Assembly: GCA_032718475.1 (NCBI GenBank)
Contig: JAUCBJ010001223.1
Span: 1-64,000 of the forward strand
Length of the DNA: 64,000 nucleotides
Reading direction: 5' to 3'
DNA from: Nemertoderma westbladi
Lineage: Eukaryota; Xenacoelomorpha; Nemertodermatida; Nemertodermatidae
Shown here: positions 22,860 through 34,124 of the stretch, one piece after another
How the letters are laid out: every line of letters begins with the position of its first letter
How positions within the stretch are numbered: the first letter of the stretch is position 1
The notes under the pieces: generated by a model
What the model was told of the DNA's origin: nothing
What the model saw: the letters and a program-made list of their open reading frames with translations, nothing else
Database searches by the model: none
Program-made: the position numbers and the translations under genes

Positions 22860-23799
22860 GTGCCTCTTCCTGCTTGTGTTTGACTGTGTGCCTATGTTAG
22901 TACCATCCATAATTATTTAATCAGGCCACTGGATTTACTTTTTAGATAGTATTTCAACCCCCCAAACTATGTGTCATCCAGTCTGCCCAGTCCGCGTTAG
23001 TCAGAAGTCCATCAGAAGTCTGTCGGGTCAGCGAGGGAATGCAGCAGTTATGCTGCATACCACCCAGTTGGGTCGGCTTTTGTTGGGTGTCTGTCCATCG
23101 GGTCAATGAGGGAATGCAGTAGTTGGGCTGCAGACCACTCCGTCGAGTCAGTGGTAAGTCGACACTCTGCATATCAGCTTGCCCATCGCTATCCCTTTTG
23201 GGTTTGGTCCTAAGGCAAGTTCAGCGGCTTAGCTCGGGGTCTGTCCATCCCTTATGGCACCTTTTGTCAAACATACTCTGACGCCTTTTCAGGCTCGTAC
23301 ATACGCCACCAGTGCACTGTTTGGTTGGTCCTAAGTCCATCCTAGACCTTGTCCCTTACAGCTCCTTTTATAGCACGTACTCCGATGCCTTTTCAGGATC
23401 GTATTCACTCGTGTGTTCTGCAGTCCCTGTCCCTTTCCTCGGCTCGGGCAGTTGTCCCTTTGCACCAGGCTTGGCCTAGGCTAGGCAGTTAGGAAATCTA
23501 CCAAAAGGCAGTGTACTTGATTTCTTGGAACTTCAGGCCCCTTTTTAACCTGGGGGATCTGACAGTTTGTCGTTCTCCGACAAAACTGCCATAAAGGGAG
23601 TAATTTTAATTTTATTAATTTCTAGATTTTTGCCCATGGTGCCTGGGACTTTTTGGATTATTCATATTATAGACTATGAATTTAATATATGCCTGGCACC
23701 AAAAATGGAAATAATGCGAACACTCAAATGACCCTTCGCAGTGTAATTTTTTTTGGAGCTGAGGGGGGCATTTAACTAACTGAAATACACAGGTTAAAA
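22860..23799. other. No gene; short internal duplications
   Basis: A unit of about 80 bases is duplicated imperfectly between about 23020 and 23160 (gtcagcgagggaatgcagcag... and gtcaatgagggaatgcagtag...). A second pair, gccttttcaggctcgta and gccttttcaggatcgta, lies at 23283 and 23390. No frame is convincing. Confidence 0.4.
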
Positions 23800-25030
23800 G
23801 TCCCACTAATCAACAATAATCAGTCCATCCAAAAATTTCAACTTCGATCCTTTGACGGTTAACGAAGTTAATCCAGAGCTTCTGGTAATTCTGTCGGGAA
23901 TTGAAAATGTAAACTCACCGAACGGTTTTTCAAAGGTAACAAAAATGACACACTCGGCAAAAAATAAGCTTAAAAATAAAAGTGAAAAGGGAACTAAAGG
24001 TGGTAGTGGCCCTTTAGGTGCCTTCTTCCTCCTTTCCCAACCAACAACGAATGGAGTGACAATGAACAAGAAGTCTCCGAGCCACAAGGCGAAAACGATA
24101 ACGTTGAGGGAATGTCCACCCCCTTAGGGGATGACGAACACAACAAGGTCTTTGGAGATGATTTGATTTTTCCCCCCGACAGTGCTGGTGGGATGGGTGG
24201 TAAACCCTCAGTATACAAACCCCACCAATCTCGACAAACTACTATTGAGCGAAGAATCTCTAATTAGGAACTTGGGAAACCAAATGAACACCAGATGAAC
24301 ATGCTTTGAGGTGACATGAAACTTCAGGTTCCTGAAATTAAGGAACATATAGTGACCCTAAAAAGAAAATTTCGAAAAATCAAAAGCGTCACTCTCGTGG
24401 TTAGCTGAAAGACTCGAACTTCCTCTACCCATTGTAGCAGACTTTCACAAGAATTTCCGGAAAGATAAACGCCCCACTATTCATTCGTTTCATTCAGTTG
24501 GATGAGGTAATGGCATGGTCACAGGCACTTAGTAATAAGAAAACTTCCCTGATTATTACACTTTTGTTTTGCTAAAAAAAATCTGATGGCTCAATGCTCA
24601 CTCCACAGTCCACAGATGGATCCCAAGTTTCCAACAATCCCTGCCGCCATTAAGATACTGTCTAGAGCAAGTAATGAAGGAGTAGCATGGCTCAACATCC
24701 CAAAATCCAACGAGGCAGATCAAACGGTTCGACAAAAGGTTCCACAGATCCCGAGCTCAGCACCACAGGAAGGATACGCCATTCACAGAGAAAGCAAAGG
24801 GTTCGCAGGGAGTCGAGAAAGACAACGAGGTCAATAACTAGGTCAATAACGAGGTCCGTTCTCGTGACAGCCCAATGCCAATATCAGAGACAGCACGCAC
24901 CGGGCGGATGAGGGTTACAATCCTCCAATTGGGGATACAATCCTCAGGATGGAAATAGATACTAGGGAGGTGGTTATAGTAACGGCCATAAAGGACGCAT
25001 GAACGGAAGGGATGGTAGGTACTACAGTAG
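23800..25030 (+). pseudogene. Degenerate coding-like stretch, possibly a retroelement ORF1/gag
   Basis: Broken + strand frames give hydrophilic, acidic sequence (GDDEHNKVFGDDLIFPPDSAGG near 24130) and then a Gly/Arg/Asn-rich stretch near 24900-25020 (YNPQDGNRY, GGGYSNGHKGRMNGR). Such tails occur in gag or ORF1 proteins of several retroelements. It lies upstream of the LINE at 25558 in the same sense and might be its ORF1. No family assignment is possible from what I see. Confidence 0.25.
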
Positions 25031-25557
25031 TTTATATTAAATTCGTTTAGGTGAACCCCTATATACTCATTTAGGAATATTCCCATTTATATTGGTCTAT
25101 ATTCCCGAATTTACAGATACTTTTGAAATAGGTTAATTGACTAATCTCATTGTCAGATTTAGCAGTCTAAGGTAGAATACATTAATCTGATGCAGAATCC
25201 AAGTACGAACTGGGTCTCTCTGCACTAGCAAATGGCAGGCCTCAGTTATTTTTGTTTTTTTTAGTTTTTGTATTTAGTCAGAGTTGTTGTTGTAGTTGTT
25301 TTTTTTTTTTTTGTTTCACATTACAAAAGAATAAGTGTGTGACTTATGTGTGGAAATAATCCTGCCAAAAGCATTATTTATTTTATCGGCAGAGAACTGA
25401 TTGAACTCCATTATGATTATAGTGAACAAATACAGCTCGATTTCTGCTTTTCCTCATTTTTTTATTGAAATTCCGTATTGTGTTAGTATTGAATTTAAAT
25501 ACTTTTTTTTGTTCCGCCTTAAAAATACCACTCCATCTCTCCACAATAATTGTGTAA
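25031..25557. other. AT-rich sequence with a T tract, nothing recognised
   Basis: Includes a T13 run near 25300. It separates the degenerate stretch from the LINE RT region. A LINE endonuclease would be expected hereabouts but is not visible. Confidence 0.4.
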
Positions 25558-27900
25558 GTGATTTATGAGTTACTCGAGTGCATCTCCTTTAGTTCGGAAA
25601 TGTTTCGACAAGTTGTCAGGTTGATGAAGAAATATCATAGAAACCTTGTCCAACGGGAAATAAAAAAAGCGAAATCTGAATATTTGTACAACAAAATAAG
25701 TGAGAATAAAGATAATCCAAAAAGTCTATGGTCTACCCTAAAATCTTTAGGTTATAAAAACCTTAAATCTAAATCGAATATTGTTCTGCAAGATAACGGT
25801 GAGCTGATTCATGATCATACTCTAGTTAGTAATTTATTTAATAATTATTTTACTAATGTTGCCTCTAATTTAGTTAAGAGGTTACCGTTATCAAGTAATA
25901 AATATTGTATAGGGTCCGAAACTCTAAATAATTTTTATTTAGAAAAGTTACAAAATTCAGAAAGTTATTTTTAAAACCCGTTTCTGAGGATTTCGTTTTT
26001 AAAAATCTACTTAGCCTATCAGCCTCAAAAAGTACCGGTCTAGATCTAATACCTGCCCGTTTTCTTAAGGATGGTGCTGAAGTACTTAAAGTGCCTATTA
26101 CTTTTATTATTAATTACTCTATCGTAGATAATGTAGAACCAGACGAACTGAAATTAGCTAAGGTTGTTCCTCTGTATAAAAAGAATAGTAAAGTAGAACC
26201 CTGTAATTACAGACCTGTTAGTATCTTAAGTATTGTATCTAAAATTCTAGAACGTTCTGTTTTTCTACAGCTGGAGGCACATCTTAGTAGGCTAAATCTG
26301 ATCTATGAACTTCAGTCCGGTTTTCGTAAATCATATTCTACAGACACCTGCCTTAATAACTTAACTGATACAATTAGATGTAATAACGCAAAGGGTTTAT
26401 ATACTGGTATGGTAATGTTGGACCTACAAAAGGCTTTCGATACTGTAGATCACGAAATTCTGCTTGGTAAGTTAGGCCTGATGGGTGTAGGTTCTATAGA
26501 CTGGTTCAAGTCCTACCTGTCAGACAGAGGTCAAAGTGTAGTCATTAGCAAATCGCTGTCTACTGTACAAGAGATTACCTGTGGTGTACCGCAAGGTAGT
26601 ATATTAGGTCCTCTGCTTTTTGTATGCTATGTAAATGATATGATAAGTAGTATAGATCCCGATTTTAAACTCATTTTATATGCCGACGACAGTGCTCTTA
26701 TTTTCTCTCATAAAGATCCTATCCATATTTCCCAAAAGTTAAGTGCAGTTCTAGAATCCTGTAATGAGTGGTTGGTTGATAATAAGCTATCCATTCACTA
26801 CGGTAAAACTGAAAGTATTTTGTTTGGTTCCAAAAGAAAGTTAAAGAAGGTAACTAAGTTTGAAGTCACTAGTAATGGACATAAGATTGAAAATAAAAAG
26901 GAAGTTAAATATTTAGGCGCCACATTGGATAACTGCTTATCAGGAGAAAGTACAGTGAAAAATATTTTCTCGAAAGTTAACAGTAGGCTTAGGTTTCTAT
27001 ACAGAAATAAAAATAGTTTAAACACCGACTCCCGCAAGTTACTTTGCTCTTCTTTAATACAGTGTCACATGGACTATGCGTGCTCTTCTTGGTATGAAGG
27101 CTTAACCAAACAGCTTAAATGTAAATTACAAGTAGCTCAGAATAAAGTAGTACGATTTATTAAAGACTACAAACCTAGGCACCACCTAACTCCAGATGAC
27201 TTTTCTGAATCTGGACTACTTAACTTAGATAGTAGAGTTAAGCAGCTACGCCTTAACCATGTGCATAAAGTGTATAATGGTAAATGTCCCAATTACCTAA
27301 AACAAAAATTCAACAGAGTACGCGATACACACTCTTACAGTACCAGAGCTAGTGCTTCAAACTTCTACCTCCCGAATTGTAAATCCTTTGAATCTGATAC
27401 TTTCTTTTTTAACGGCATAAAAAATTGGAACGCTCTGCCTAATGAAATTAATGTTATGAAATTAAAAACCTAAATAATCAACATTCTTTTAAATCTGCAG
27501 TTAAATCTCATCTCCGTGTGCAATGTAAAAATAGGTACAATAGTCCTACAGTAAGTTATTAGTTTATTAATTATTTACTATTTATACTGTACTTACGTTT
27601 TATAATAAATTGTTCTGTACATTACATCTTTACCGTTGAGTCGGGCATTGTCACGCTCTCGGTAAAGTTGTACATGTACATAGTGTAATTACGTTTTATA
27701 TTGGTTTTAGGTTAGCGTAGTGTAATATTGTATTTGTAACCAAGTAACATAAAGGACCCCCTTGGAAATAAGCTGCAAAGCTTTAGGGGTAATCCTATAT
27801 GTTATGTTGGACAATACCTTTACCTTTATACCGGTACATTGTTTGGTGTATTTGTTATTGTTTTTACATAATGTATAAATAAATCTATCTATCTATCTAT
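25558..27900 (+). mobile_element. 5'-truncated CR1/L2-like LINE
   Basis: The RT is nearly complete. A first frame (25558-25974) holds the pre-RT region (NYFTNVASNLVKR), and a one-base shift leads into 26091-27473. Upstream of 26091 the second frame already reads [19 protein letters not shown]. Core motifs are [68 protein letters not shown] and VKYLGATLD, followed by the C-terminal [17 protein letters not shown] region. The APE endonuclease is missing. The 3' end carries an A/T-rich tail and (ctat)4 at 27885-27900, which marks the terminus. One frameshift makes this copy inactive. Confidence 0.85.
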
Positions 27901-27941
27901 GATGATCCGATTAACTGAATGCCCTAATAATCTCCTGCAAT

Positions 27942-28041
27942 CAGTTATAAATCCCTCAGCAAATAAATCATGTATAACTAACTACTTCGGCCTGCGGCCT
28001 CAGTAGTTATACGATTTATTTGCTTCAGGTTTTATAACCGT
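27942..28041. repeat. Hairpin-forming inverted repeat, about 42-bp arms
   Basis: The left arm (agttataaatccctcagcaaa...) pairs with the right arm (...tttgcttcaggttttataacc) around the loop tcggcctgcggcct. About 36 of 42 positions match. It lies immediately downstream of the LINE 3' end. Compatible with a small foldback element. Confidence 0.65.
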
Positions 28042-28045
28042 ATAT

Positions 28046-28521
28046 CACCTTCTGGGACAGGCGATAATCTCTGTATATAATGAATCAACAGTATATGAAT
28101 CAATATCCTTCGTGCACACCATACGCGTTCACAATATTTACCTAAAAGTGGAAGTAGGTGTGCACGGTTATTATGTAGCAAAGTACAACATTAACAAGCA
28201 GTTAAAAAGCTTTGAAACAATTCACTATGCTGTACTGTGTTATTTGCCTACTACTGTTTTAAGTTGTGTTCCGCTACAATTAACACTTAAATTCAGCAGC
28301 AAAAAATACTGTATATTCTAGAACGTTTTATTATTTTCTAAACAACTATAACTAAAATTAATTTTTTGGAAATAATACAACTTGGTATTTTTGTCGTGTT
28401 TAAATAAATTTTTAAAAAATGTAATCTTGGTGAGGCATTGATGGTACCTGAACATGAACACATTATTTTACGATGTATCATTTTGATACCAAATTTAGCC
28501 ATTTATGATATTTTCTTCCAG
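28046..28521. other. Intron sequence, nothing recognised
   Basis: AT-rich; ends in a good acceptor, atattttcttccag, at 28508-28521. Confidence 0.4.
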
Positions 28522-28682
28522 GTGAAGAGCTAATTTGCACAGATTATAAGTTGAACCAGTTATATAAGATTATAAGTATAAGTATTTTCTACCAGCATGC
28601 CGTCCAAGCCATTATCCAGGAACGCAAGCGTCGTGAGAGATTTATTGACATCCTGCACCCGGATGGGGATTTGCTTTGGTGA
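28522..28682 (+). CDS. Possible alternative terminal exon of the FN2/EGF gene
   Basis: After a strong pyrimidine-tract acceptor, this frame stays open for 53 codons in phase 1, the phase left by the EGF exon, and stops at TGA 28680-28682. The product starts GEELICTDYKLNQLYK and continues with basic residues (QERKRRERF). There is no recognised domain. It could equally be chance or part of a retroelement. If used, it would replace the 30222 exon. Confidence 0.25.
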
Positions 28683-28823
28683 AGACTGCATATCTCCTAT
28701 GGACCAAGTTTATCACATTGGAAACATTCATAGTGTCCCTTCTTGGCTGGAACCTGGCTTTGGAACTATAAATTTCATCTTACCTTTTCTTCATCGCTGA
28801 ATTATAGGAGGGTTTCCCAGTTT

Positions 28824-29960
28824 TCATATTATGGGTGTCCCTTGCCTGATGCATTTCTCATCAAAATGGTAGCGTTGAGAAGTCGAAAGTACCAGGGATG
28901 TGTAGCAACATCTGGTGGTGATTGTCACTACATATTGCACAGCACGATTGTTTTTACATGCCCGCATGTAATGTCCAGTGCCTAGGCACTTGAAACATTC
29001 TTGGTGCTTCATTACAGTTTCGAAGCGGGGCACCAACTCCGCGTATTTGAACTTTTGGCAGAATTCGACTGAGTGATTGTCTCCACAGAATATGCAAGTA
29101 GGGACTCGTGGATTCCCTCTCATTTGGGCGCCCAATCGGCGAAGAAGGGTGCCCATTCTTCAGGCATCTCTGATTCATCCTCGTCCTCCTCATGATCTTC
29201 GGATCCGTAGATGGCCATGGTACTACTGGGCTCATGGAACCTGGGTTTGAGGGTGGGAATTCATGCAGTAGTCTGCCCCCCATCCAACTTTGCTAGACTT
29301 TGTTTAGAGAATATAGAGTCGTTCATGGCCTCGGAAACGTCGTCGAGGAATCTCAACATCTCGAGATAACTCAGATCGCTATCCAGATGACGTCTATGTA
29401 AATCAAAACATCTGTATGCCAATTTGGTCTGCAACCATGCGTTTTACTTGGTCCTCTTTCTTCAGAGGTTTTAGGCCGTAATATGCCTCCTTCATGGAGT
29501 CCGGACAATTGCGACCCGGACAATTGCGACCCGGACAATTGCGACCAGGACAATTGCGACCCGGTCAATTGCGACCCATGTTTTTAAATAAAAATTTTGG
29601 GTCGCAATTGTCCGGATCACAATTGTCCGGGTCGCAATTGTCAATGATATACAATGATACAATGATATTTATCAATGATATACATTACATTTTTTTATCT
29701 GGATCCGGACAATTGCGACCCGGACAATTGCGACCCGGACAATTGCGACCCGGACAATTGCGACCCGGACAATTGCAACCCGGACAATTGTCCAGGTCGC
29801 AATTGTCCTAACATCCTCCTTCATTGAGTTAGAGAACTCCAGGATGTTTTGAGAATCACCCAGCAAACCTGCATCATGGACCAGTCTTTCAAGAGTTTTA
29901 TTAACCTCCTCCTTTTTATTAATCTCTCTTATTAACGGATTAGCCTCCTTGGTTTATCAC
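28824..29960 (-). pseudogene. BEL/Pao-like gag remnant with CCHC motifs
   Basis: The - strand reads, from right to left, a helical stretch (NPLIREINKKEEVNKTLERL, 29940-29850), LGDSQNILEFSNSMKE, an inserted repeat element (29501-29814), then MKEAYYGLKPLKKEDQVKRM. After stops it continues into CIFCGDNHSVEFC and ECFKCLGTGHYMRAC, the paired knuckles typical of BEL/Pao Gag. No pol or LTR is attached, so it is a fragment. It lies antisense in the large intron. Confidence 0.6.
29501..29814. mobile_element. 314-bp element made of 15-bp CAATTG-centred repeats, inserted in the gag remnant
   Basis: Five direct copies of ccggacaattgcgac, then three inverted copies, an AT spacer with repeated atcaatgatatacaatgata-like sequence, five more direct copies, and a closing inverted copy (ggtcgcaattgtcc). 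It is flanked by cctccttcatggagt (29486-29500) and cctccttcattgagt (29815-29829), 14 of 15 identical, as if a target site had been duplicated. The two flanks encode the same gag residues (SMKE), consistent with insertion into that frame. It has no coding capacity and looks like a MITE- or foldback-type unit. Confidence 0.65.
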
Positions 29961-30221
29961 CGAGATATTGTGAGACATAAACGAGCTTTTATTTATTATT
30001 TTAATATTAGTTTAATACCTAATAATTTTTGTATTTTATTTAGGACTATTTTCTTAATTTTCGTGATACTTTTTTTGTAATTACTTATACAATCCATTGA
30101 TGCATTGAAACCGTCATGTTCTAGTGGCCTGGTGGGGGATTAATACTCGTTAACAATTTAAATCCGATAATTAATTTGAATATTCTTGTTGATTACCTAT
30201 TCTTTTTATTTTTTGCCACAG
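29867..30221. other. Start of the gag remnant and the intron end before the 3' exon
   Basis: Up to about 29960 this is the 5' part of the gag remnant. The rest is AT-rich intron ending in ctattctttttattttttgccacag, the acceptor of the 30222 exon. Confidence 0.5.
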
Positions 30222-31054
30222 TGAATAGAGCAGATGGGGAATTTATCATACCTGTGTCAACCATTACCACCACAATATCCGGACACGAAGCAACCTGTGG
30301 CTATGACTTTGTGCCGATGGCATACCCTTATGATCATCAAACCATGCGTTCTATAATAGAAGCAGCTGACTATTGTAACCAAACCATAGTCGTGCATATG
30401 GAACTGATTTGGGCTTCAGATATGTGCTTGGTGGACCAGCAAGATATTCGATACACCTTCAATGATTGGTTTAACGGCTCTCCAAATTGTCACCAGGCGG
30501 CTAACTGCGATGAGACCATCTTTATTGATGACAAGAATTTATTGCCATTGAAGATGTTTCAAGTAGGAGATACTGGAGATGTCAGTGAAATGGTATATTT
30601 TAAAGATGTTGGTGACATCTACTGCAGATTCAGCAACTGGGAATCGATCCCTGCAGAAATCTCAAACGAAGTTGTTCAAGGGGAGGATGTTCCATGCAGT
30701 TATCCGATAAGTGTCACCTATCCATTCGACCTTCCCGCTATCAAATATATCATGTCCTTATCCAATCTCTGCATCCAAAATGCTGCTTTTACTTCTACCC
30801 AGGTACACACGCCATCGATATGTTATGCCACAGATTGGCTTGATGTCCTACTTGGTGTACCACTGGAATTCGCCTTCTCAGATGATGGTGGTGGTGGTGC
30901 TCGATGCAACCAGTCCCCGACTCCTTGCAAGCAGTATGCAATCAACATCAACAAGTCCCCGATAGTCGAGCTACGTATAGGAGATACAGGCGATGCTGGA
31001 GAAATCGTCCACAGTGAAGATGTTGGTCCCATATACTGCCTACCTCCATCGTAG
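30222..31054 (+). CDS. 3' exon encoding two copies of a six-cysteine extracellular domain
   Basis: Starts in phase 1 after a strong acceptor (…tttttgccacag), so the G left by the EGF exon completes a Val codon. The frame runs 277 codons to TAG 31052-31054. It encodes two repeats of about 110-125 residues with the same six-cysteine order: C-x25-C-x16-C-x20-C-x5-C-x40-C. Shared blocks are YPYD/YPFD after the first Cys, VGDTGDVSEMVYFKDVGDIY versus IGDTGDAGEIVHSEDVGPIY before the last, and a Cys pair near the middle. The ending CLPPS suggests a secreted protein without a membrane anchor. I do not recognise the domain. Apparent upstream in-frame codons before 30222 lie in the intron and lack an ATG. 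Confidence 0.7.
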
Positions 31055-33234
31055 ATAGTGGACAAACTCTCATTCTCCTAGTATCGACTCGGGAAGTATA
31101 AATAATTCATTATAATGATATTATTATATTATTATAAATTATATTATTATTTAATCATATCTTCACGATAATTATCATTTGTTGTGCACATCTTAAAAAG
31201 TCGATATACATTTTTGCATCTGAATGGGATAGAGCAGTTCTATATCTAGTTCTAACTATTTCGATAGAAGCACAATTAAATAATCAAAAGGGGGATCCAA
31301 TGAATCATATACCTCATGAGTCTTTAATAAGCTGTTATCAACCATGGAATGCTATACTAGGCGGGTGCGTTTTTTACTTTTTTCGATTTCATTGTTCTAC
31401 CGGTGCACAAAAGTTGCCAAATGGTAAAAACATAAAGCAAAAAAAATTTCTTTAAGTTTCGTCTATGTCTTCACTGATCCCAAGATGGTTGAAATTTTGT
31501 GCCATCACGATGCACCATAATGCAATTTATAACAATATAACACATTGATGAAAGATCAATGACTCAAAAAAGAACTTCCTGCATGCATCAAATGTCATCA
31601 AATATGTCCAAACTTAGTTAGATACCAAAATTTTAATTTTTGGAACAAGGGAAGTAGTGCCACAGGCACATGACCAGAACCTACTCTTTGGCGCAAGTGA
31701 TGATTATTCTCAATTTTGGTGATGGACAACTTTTAGTTCTCCTACGGCATTATTATTCTCTCCGCTATGCTGCGAACAAATTCTTATTTTATTTTATTAA
31801 TTACAGTCATAAATACGAATTTGCATACTAATTACTAGATATTCCAGAATACGTACTTCTAATTTATTGCGTACTGGGTTATACTAGCAACAGCCTAAAT
31901 ACTGTATTATTTTGACCTAATTAGCAATTAATAAGCATAAACTAAGAAATGGAAATCAATCAAGGGAAAGTCGCCTATCTAAGCATTCACATTTCAGAAG
32001 CAGGCACTCTTTAGCAACACAACACAAATAGCGTAGCAATAAGTTAGTAGTACGGCAGATAGCGCGAACTACACCAATCAGCTAGTGCACTAAATACCCG
32101 TACGTTAGTACATCAGTATACCAGTATTAGTCATCCAATCAGTCAGTGTAAGAACCACAGGCCACCCAAAGCCACACATAGGACTCCTAACTAAACCCAA
32201 ATTCTGCCCCCCTAAAACTACAAAAGTAGAGCCGGAAATCTGGATCGTCAGCCCCCTAATACTGTAACAGCGGCTGGTCCCCGGTCCTCAACTGACTAGC
32301 CCCGACCTCAACGGTGGCCCCCCGCCAGCGTCGCCCTGCTTTGGATCCTCTGCACTCCCTTCCGTCGCTTCCCCCCGGTGCACCCGCCGCGCCTACCGGT
32401 ACCTTAGCCCTCCATTAGACTAAATAAGTACCATATCGGCGCATGCATTTGCAAACAGTCTGACAGTCTGTAGAAAACCCTGTAGGATTATCGCATCTCA
32501 ATCGCATAGAAATCAGTAATTAAGGGTGGAAATCATAGTTCGAAGATTGTAATCAGCAGTAATCATGTCAAATGTGCGTAATTTAAGAAAATACAGCAAA
32601 GAATATACATCAGAAATCACACAGAAGCAGAATAATGAATTACAAAGGGGAAATGCAGGGTAAATTGCAGGTACACAACACATACCGGAAACACAGCCAA
32701 TTTATAGGTGATTCATCAAGGATGATGCAATAATCCTCTCATTGGTTCCCCAATTAGCGCTCCCATTAGACCAACCTGAAATAGCTAGGCCAATAAGGAA
32801 GCCGGATTGTGAACCTAATGGCTCCCAGAATCACAAATTATTACCATATATGGTAATGGTTGCGTTACTTAATTTCACGATACTAAAAGCACAGTATATA
32901 CAATCTAATTTAGCGCCAATTTAAAGCAAATATTACGGAAATTAATGCAAATACATAACAGCAAGCTTGCATCAAGTTTTTTATAGGAAACTTGCTACCA
33001 TAAAAACTATTTATTTATATTTTATTACAAAATTACGTACGTAGGGCTACATACTATACAAAAATGGATAAGATTCACAAATATGGATATTTTATTTTCC
33101 TTATCTAACTATGATTGTATGTCATTACGGCTTATCTAAATATCTATAGTGTATAACAGGCTGATAATGGTACACAGCGCCATATATCATAACAGGGTTG
33201 ATGTTACCATGTTAGGGCCCATACACCTATCGGC
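31055..33234. other. 3' flank of the host gene and unassigned sequence
   Basis: First about 900 bases AT-rich, with candidate polyadenylation signals after the stop codon. From about 32210 to 32410 there is a GC-rich island (many C runs); its - strand is open for some 55 codons (RAKVPVGAAGAPGGSDGRE), possibly more of the BEL-like fragment to the right. Nothing else recognised. Confidence 0.4.
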
Positions 33235-33607
33235 CTATACACCTACCGTCCTTCCTCTCCGGTTGCTCGTAGCAATGCTTCTTCTATTCTCCTCACTTCT
33301 TCTCTCTTCAGTGTAGCGATCCCCTTCGTGAGATCTCTCTTCGACCTCCCAGATAAACTCCACTGTTCTTCTTCCGTCTTCCGACTGGGCTCGACGTCTT
33401 GTCGCTTGCCCACTCACGGCGCCAACCTCTCTCCCTCTAGCCGGTTGGATGCTCCTGGGGATACTCGTAATCCCCCTACTATTCTCTGTCATCAGGTGTC
33501 GCGGTTCACCTAACTCGCCCCGCGCATTATCCACCGACGCTTTTGGGACATTCGCTGCCTCCCCCCCCCCCTCTCGCCACTAATCTCTCGTGGTGGGGTG
33601 CCCGTAG

Positions 33608-33627
33608 CCCCCCCCCCCCCCCCCCCC
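33608..33627. repeat. C20 homopolymer tract
   Basis: Twenty consecutive C on +, in the gag-like region; an 11-C run lies just left of it at 33561-33571. Confidence 0.95.
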
Positions 33628-33763
33628 ATTCGCCACCTCTTACTTCGCTACCTCTTACTTCACTTCTATGCCCCTTTCTAGTCGACGCACTATCTCTACC
33701 CCGGCTGGGTCTACTCACCCCCGCCTCCCCCTGTGCGACTGCGTGGCCTTGCAGGCTCCCTTC

Positions 33764-33893
33764 GGGTTGACTCACCCCCGCTACTCCCTGCGTAACTACG
33801 TGGCCTTGCAGGCTCCCGTCGGGTTGACTCACCCCCGCTACTCCCTGCGTAACTACGTGGCCTTGCAGGCTCCCATCGGGTTGACTCATCCCC
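33764..33893 (-). repeat. 57-bp tandem repeat encoding a 19-residue unit
   Basis: The phrase gggttgactcacccccg recurs at 33764, 33821 and (one or two changes) 33878, a 57-bp period. On the - strand it encodes ESTRREPARPRSYAGSSGG repeated, so it stays in frame within the gag-like region. Confidence 0.85.
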
Positions 33894-34099
33894 ACTACTT
33901 AAATTATTTTGTTCAGAATTAGGGATATTATTTGGAATATTTTGTACATTTAAATTATAATTATTTGGATTATTTTGCACACTCAAATCAGAATTATTAT
34001 TACCGGGTAAAATATTATTTCCTGCAACAAAGGTTTGAGTAGGGTTGTCTACTACGGTACTATTAATATAATATTAATTCCTTCTAACGTATTATTAGT

Positions 34100-34124
34100 C
34101 CCCCCCCCCCCCCCCCCCCCCCCC
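34100..34124. repeat. C25 homopolymer tract
   Basis: Twenty-five consecutive C on +; on the - strand it appears as a poly-Gly run inside the gag-like frame. Confidence 0.95.

Noticed and set aside
29501-29814. CRISPR-like array
   Set aside because: Repeats are contiguous or inverted, there are no unique spacers, and the DNA is eukaryotic.
29494-29866. Repetitive PGQLR and VRVAI-type frames on both strands
   Set aside because: Translations of the 15-bp repeat element; a 15-bp unit is open in every frame, so the frames mean nothing.
30176-30221. Start of the six-Cys protein at 30176 as a signal peptide
   Set aside because: The hydrophobic run is the pyrimidine tract of the intron, begins at TTG rather than ATG, and ends in a perfect acceptor, so it is intron.
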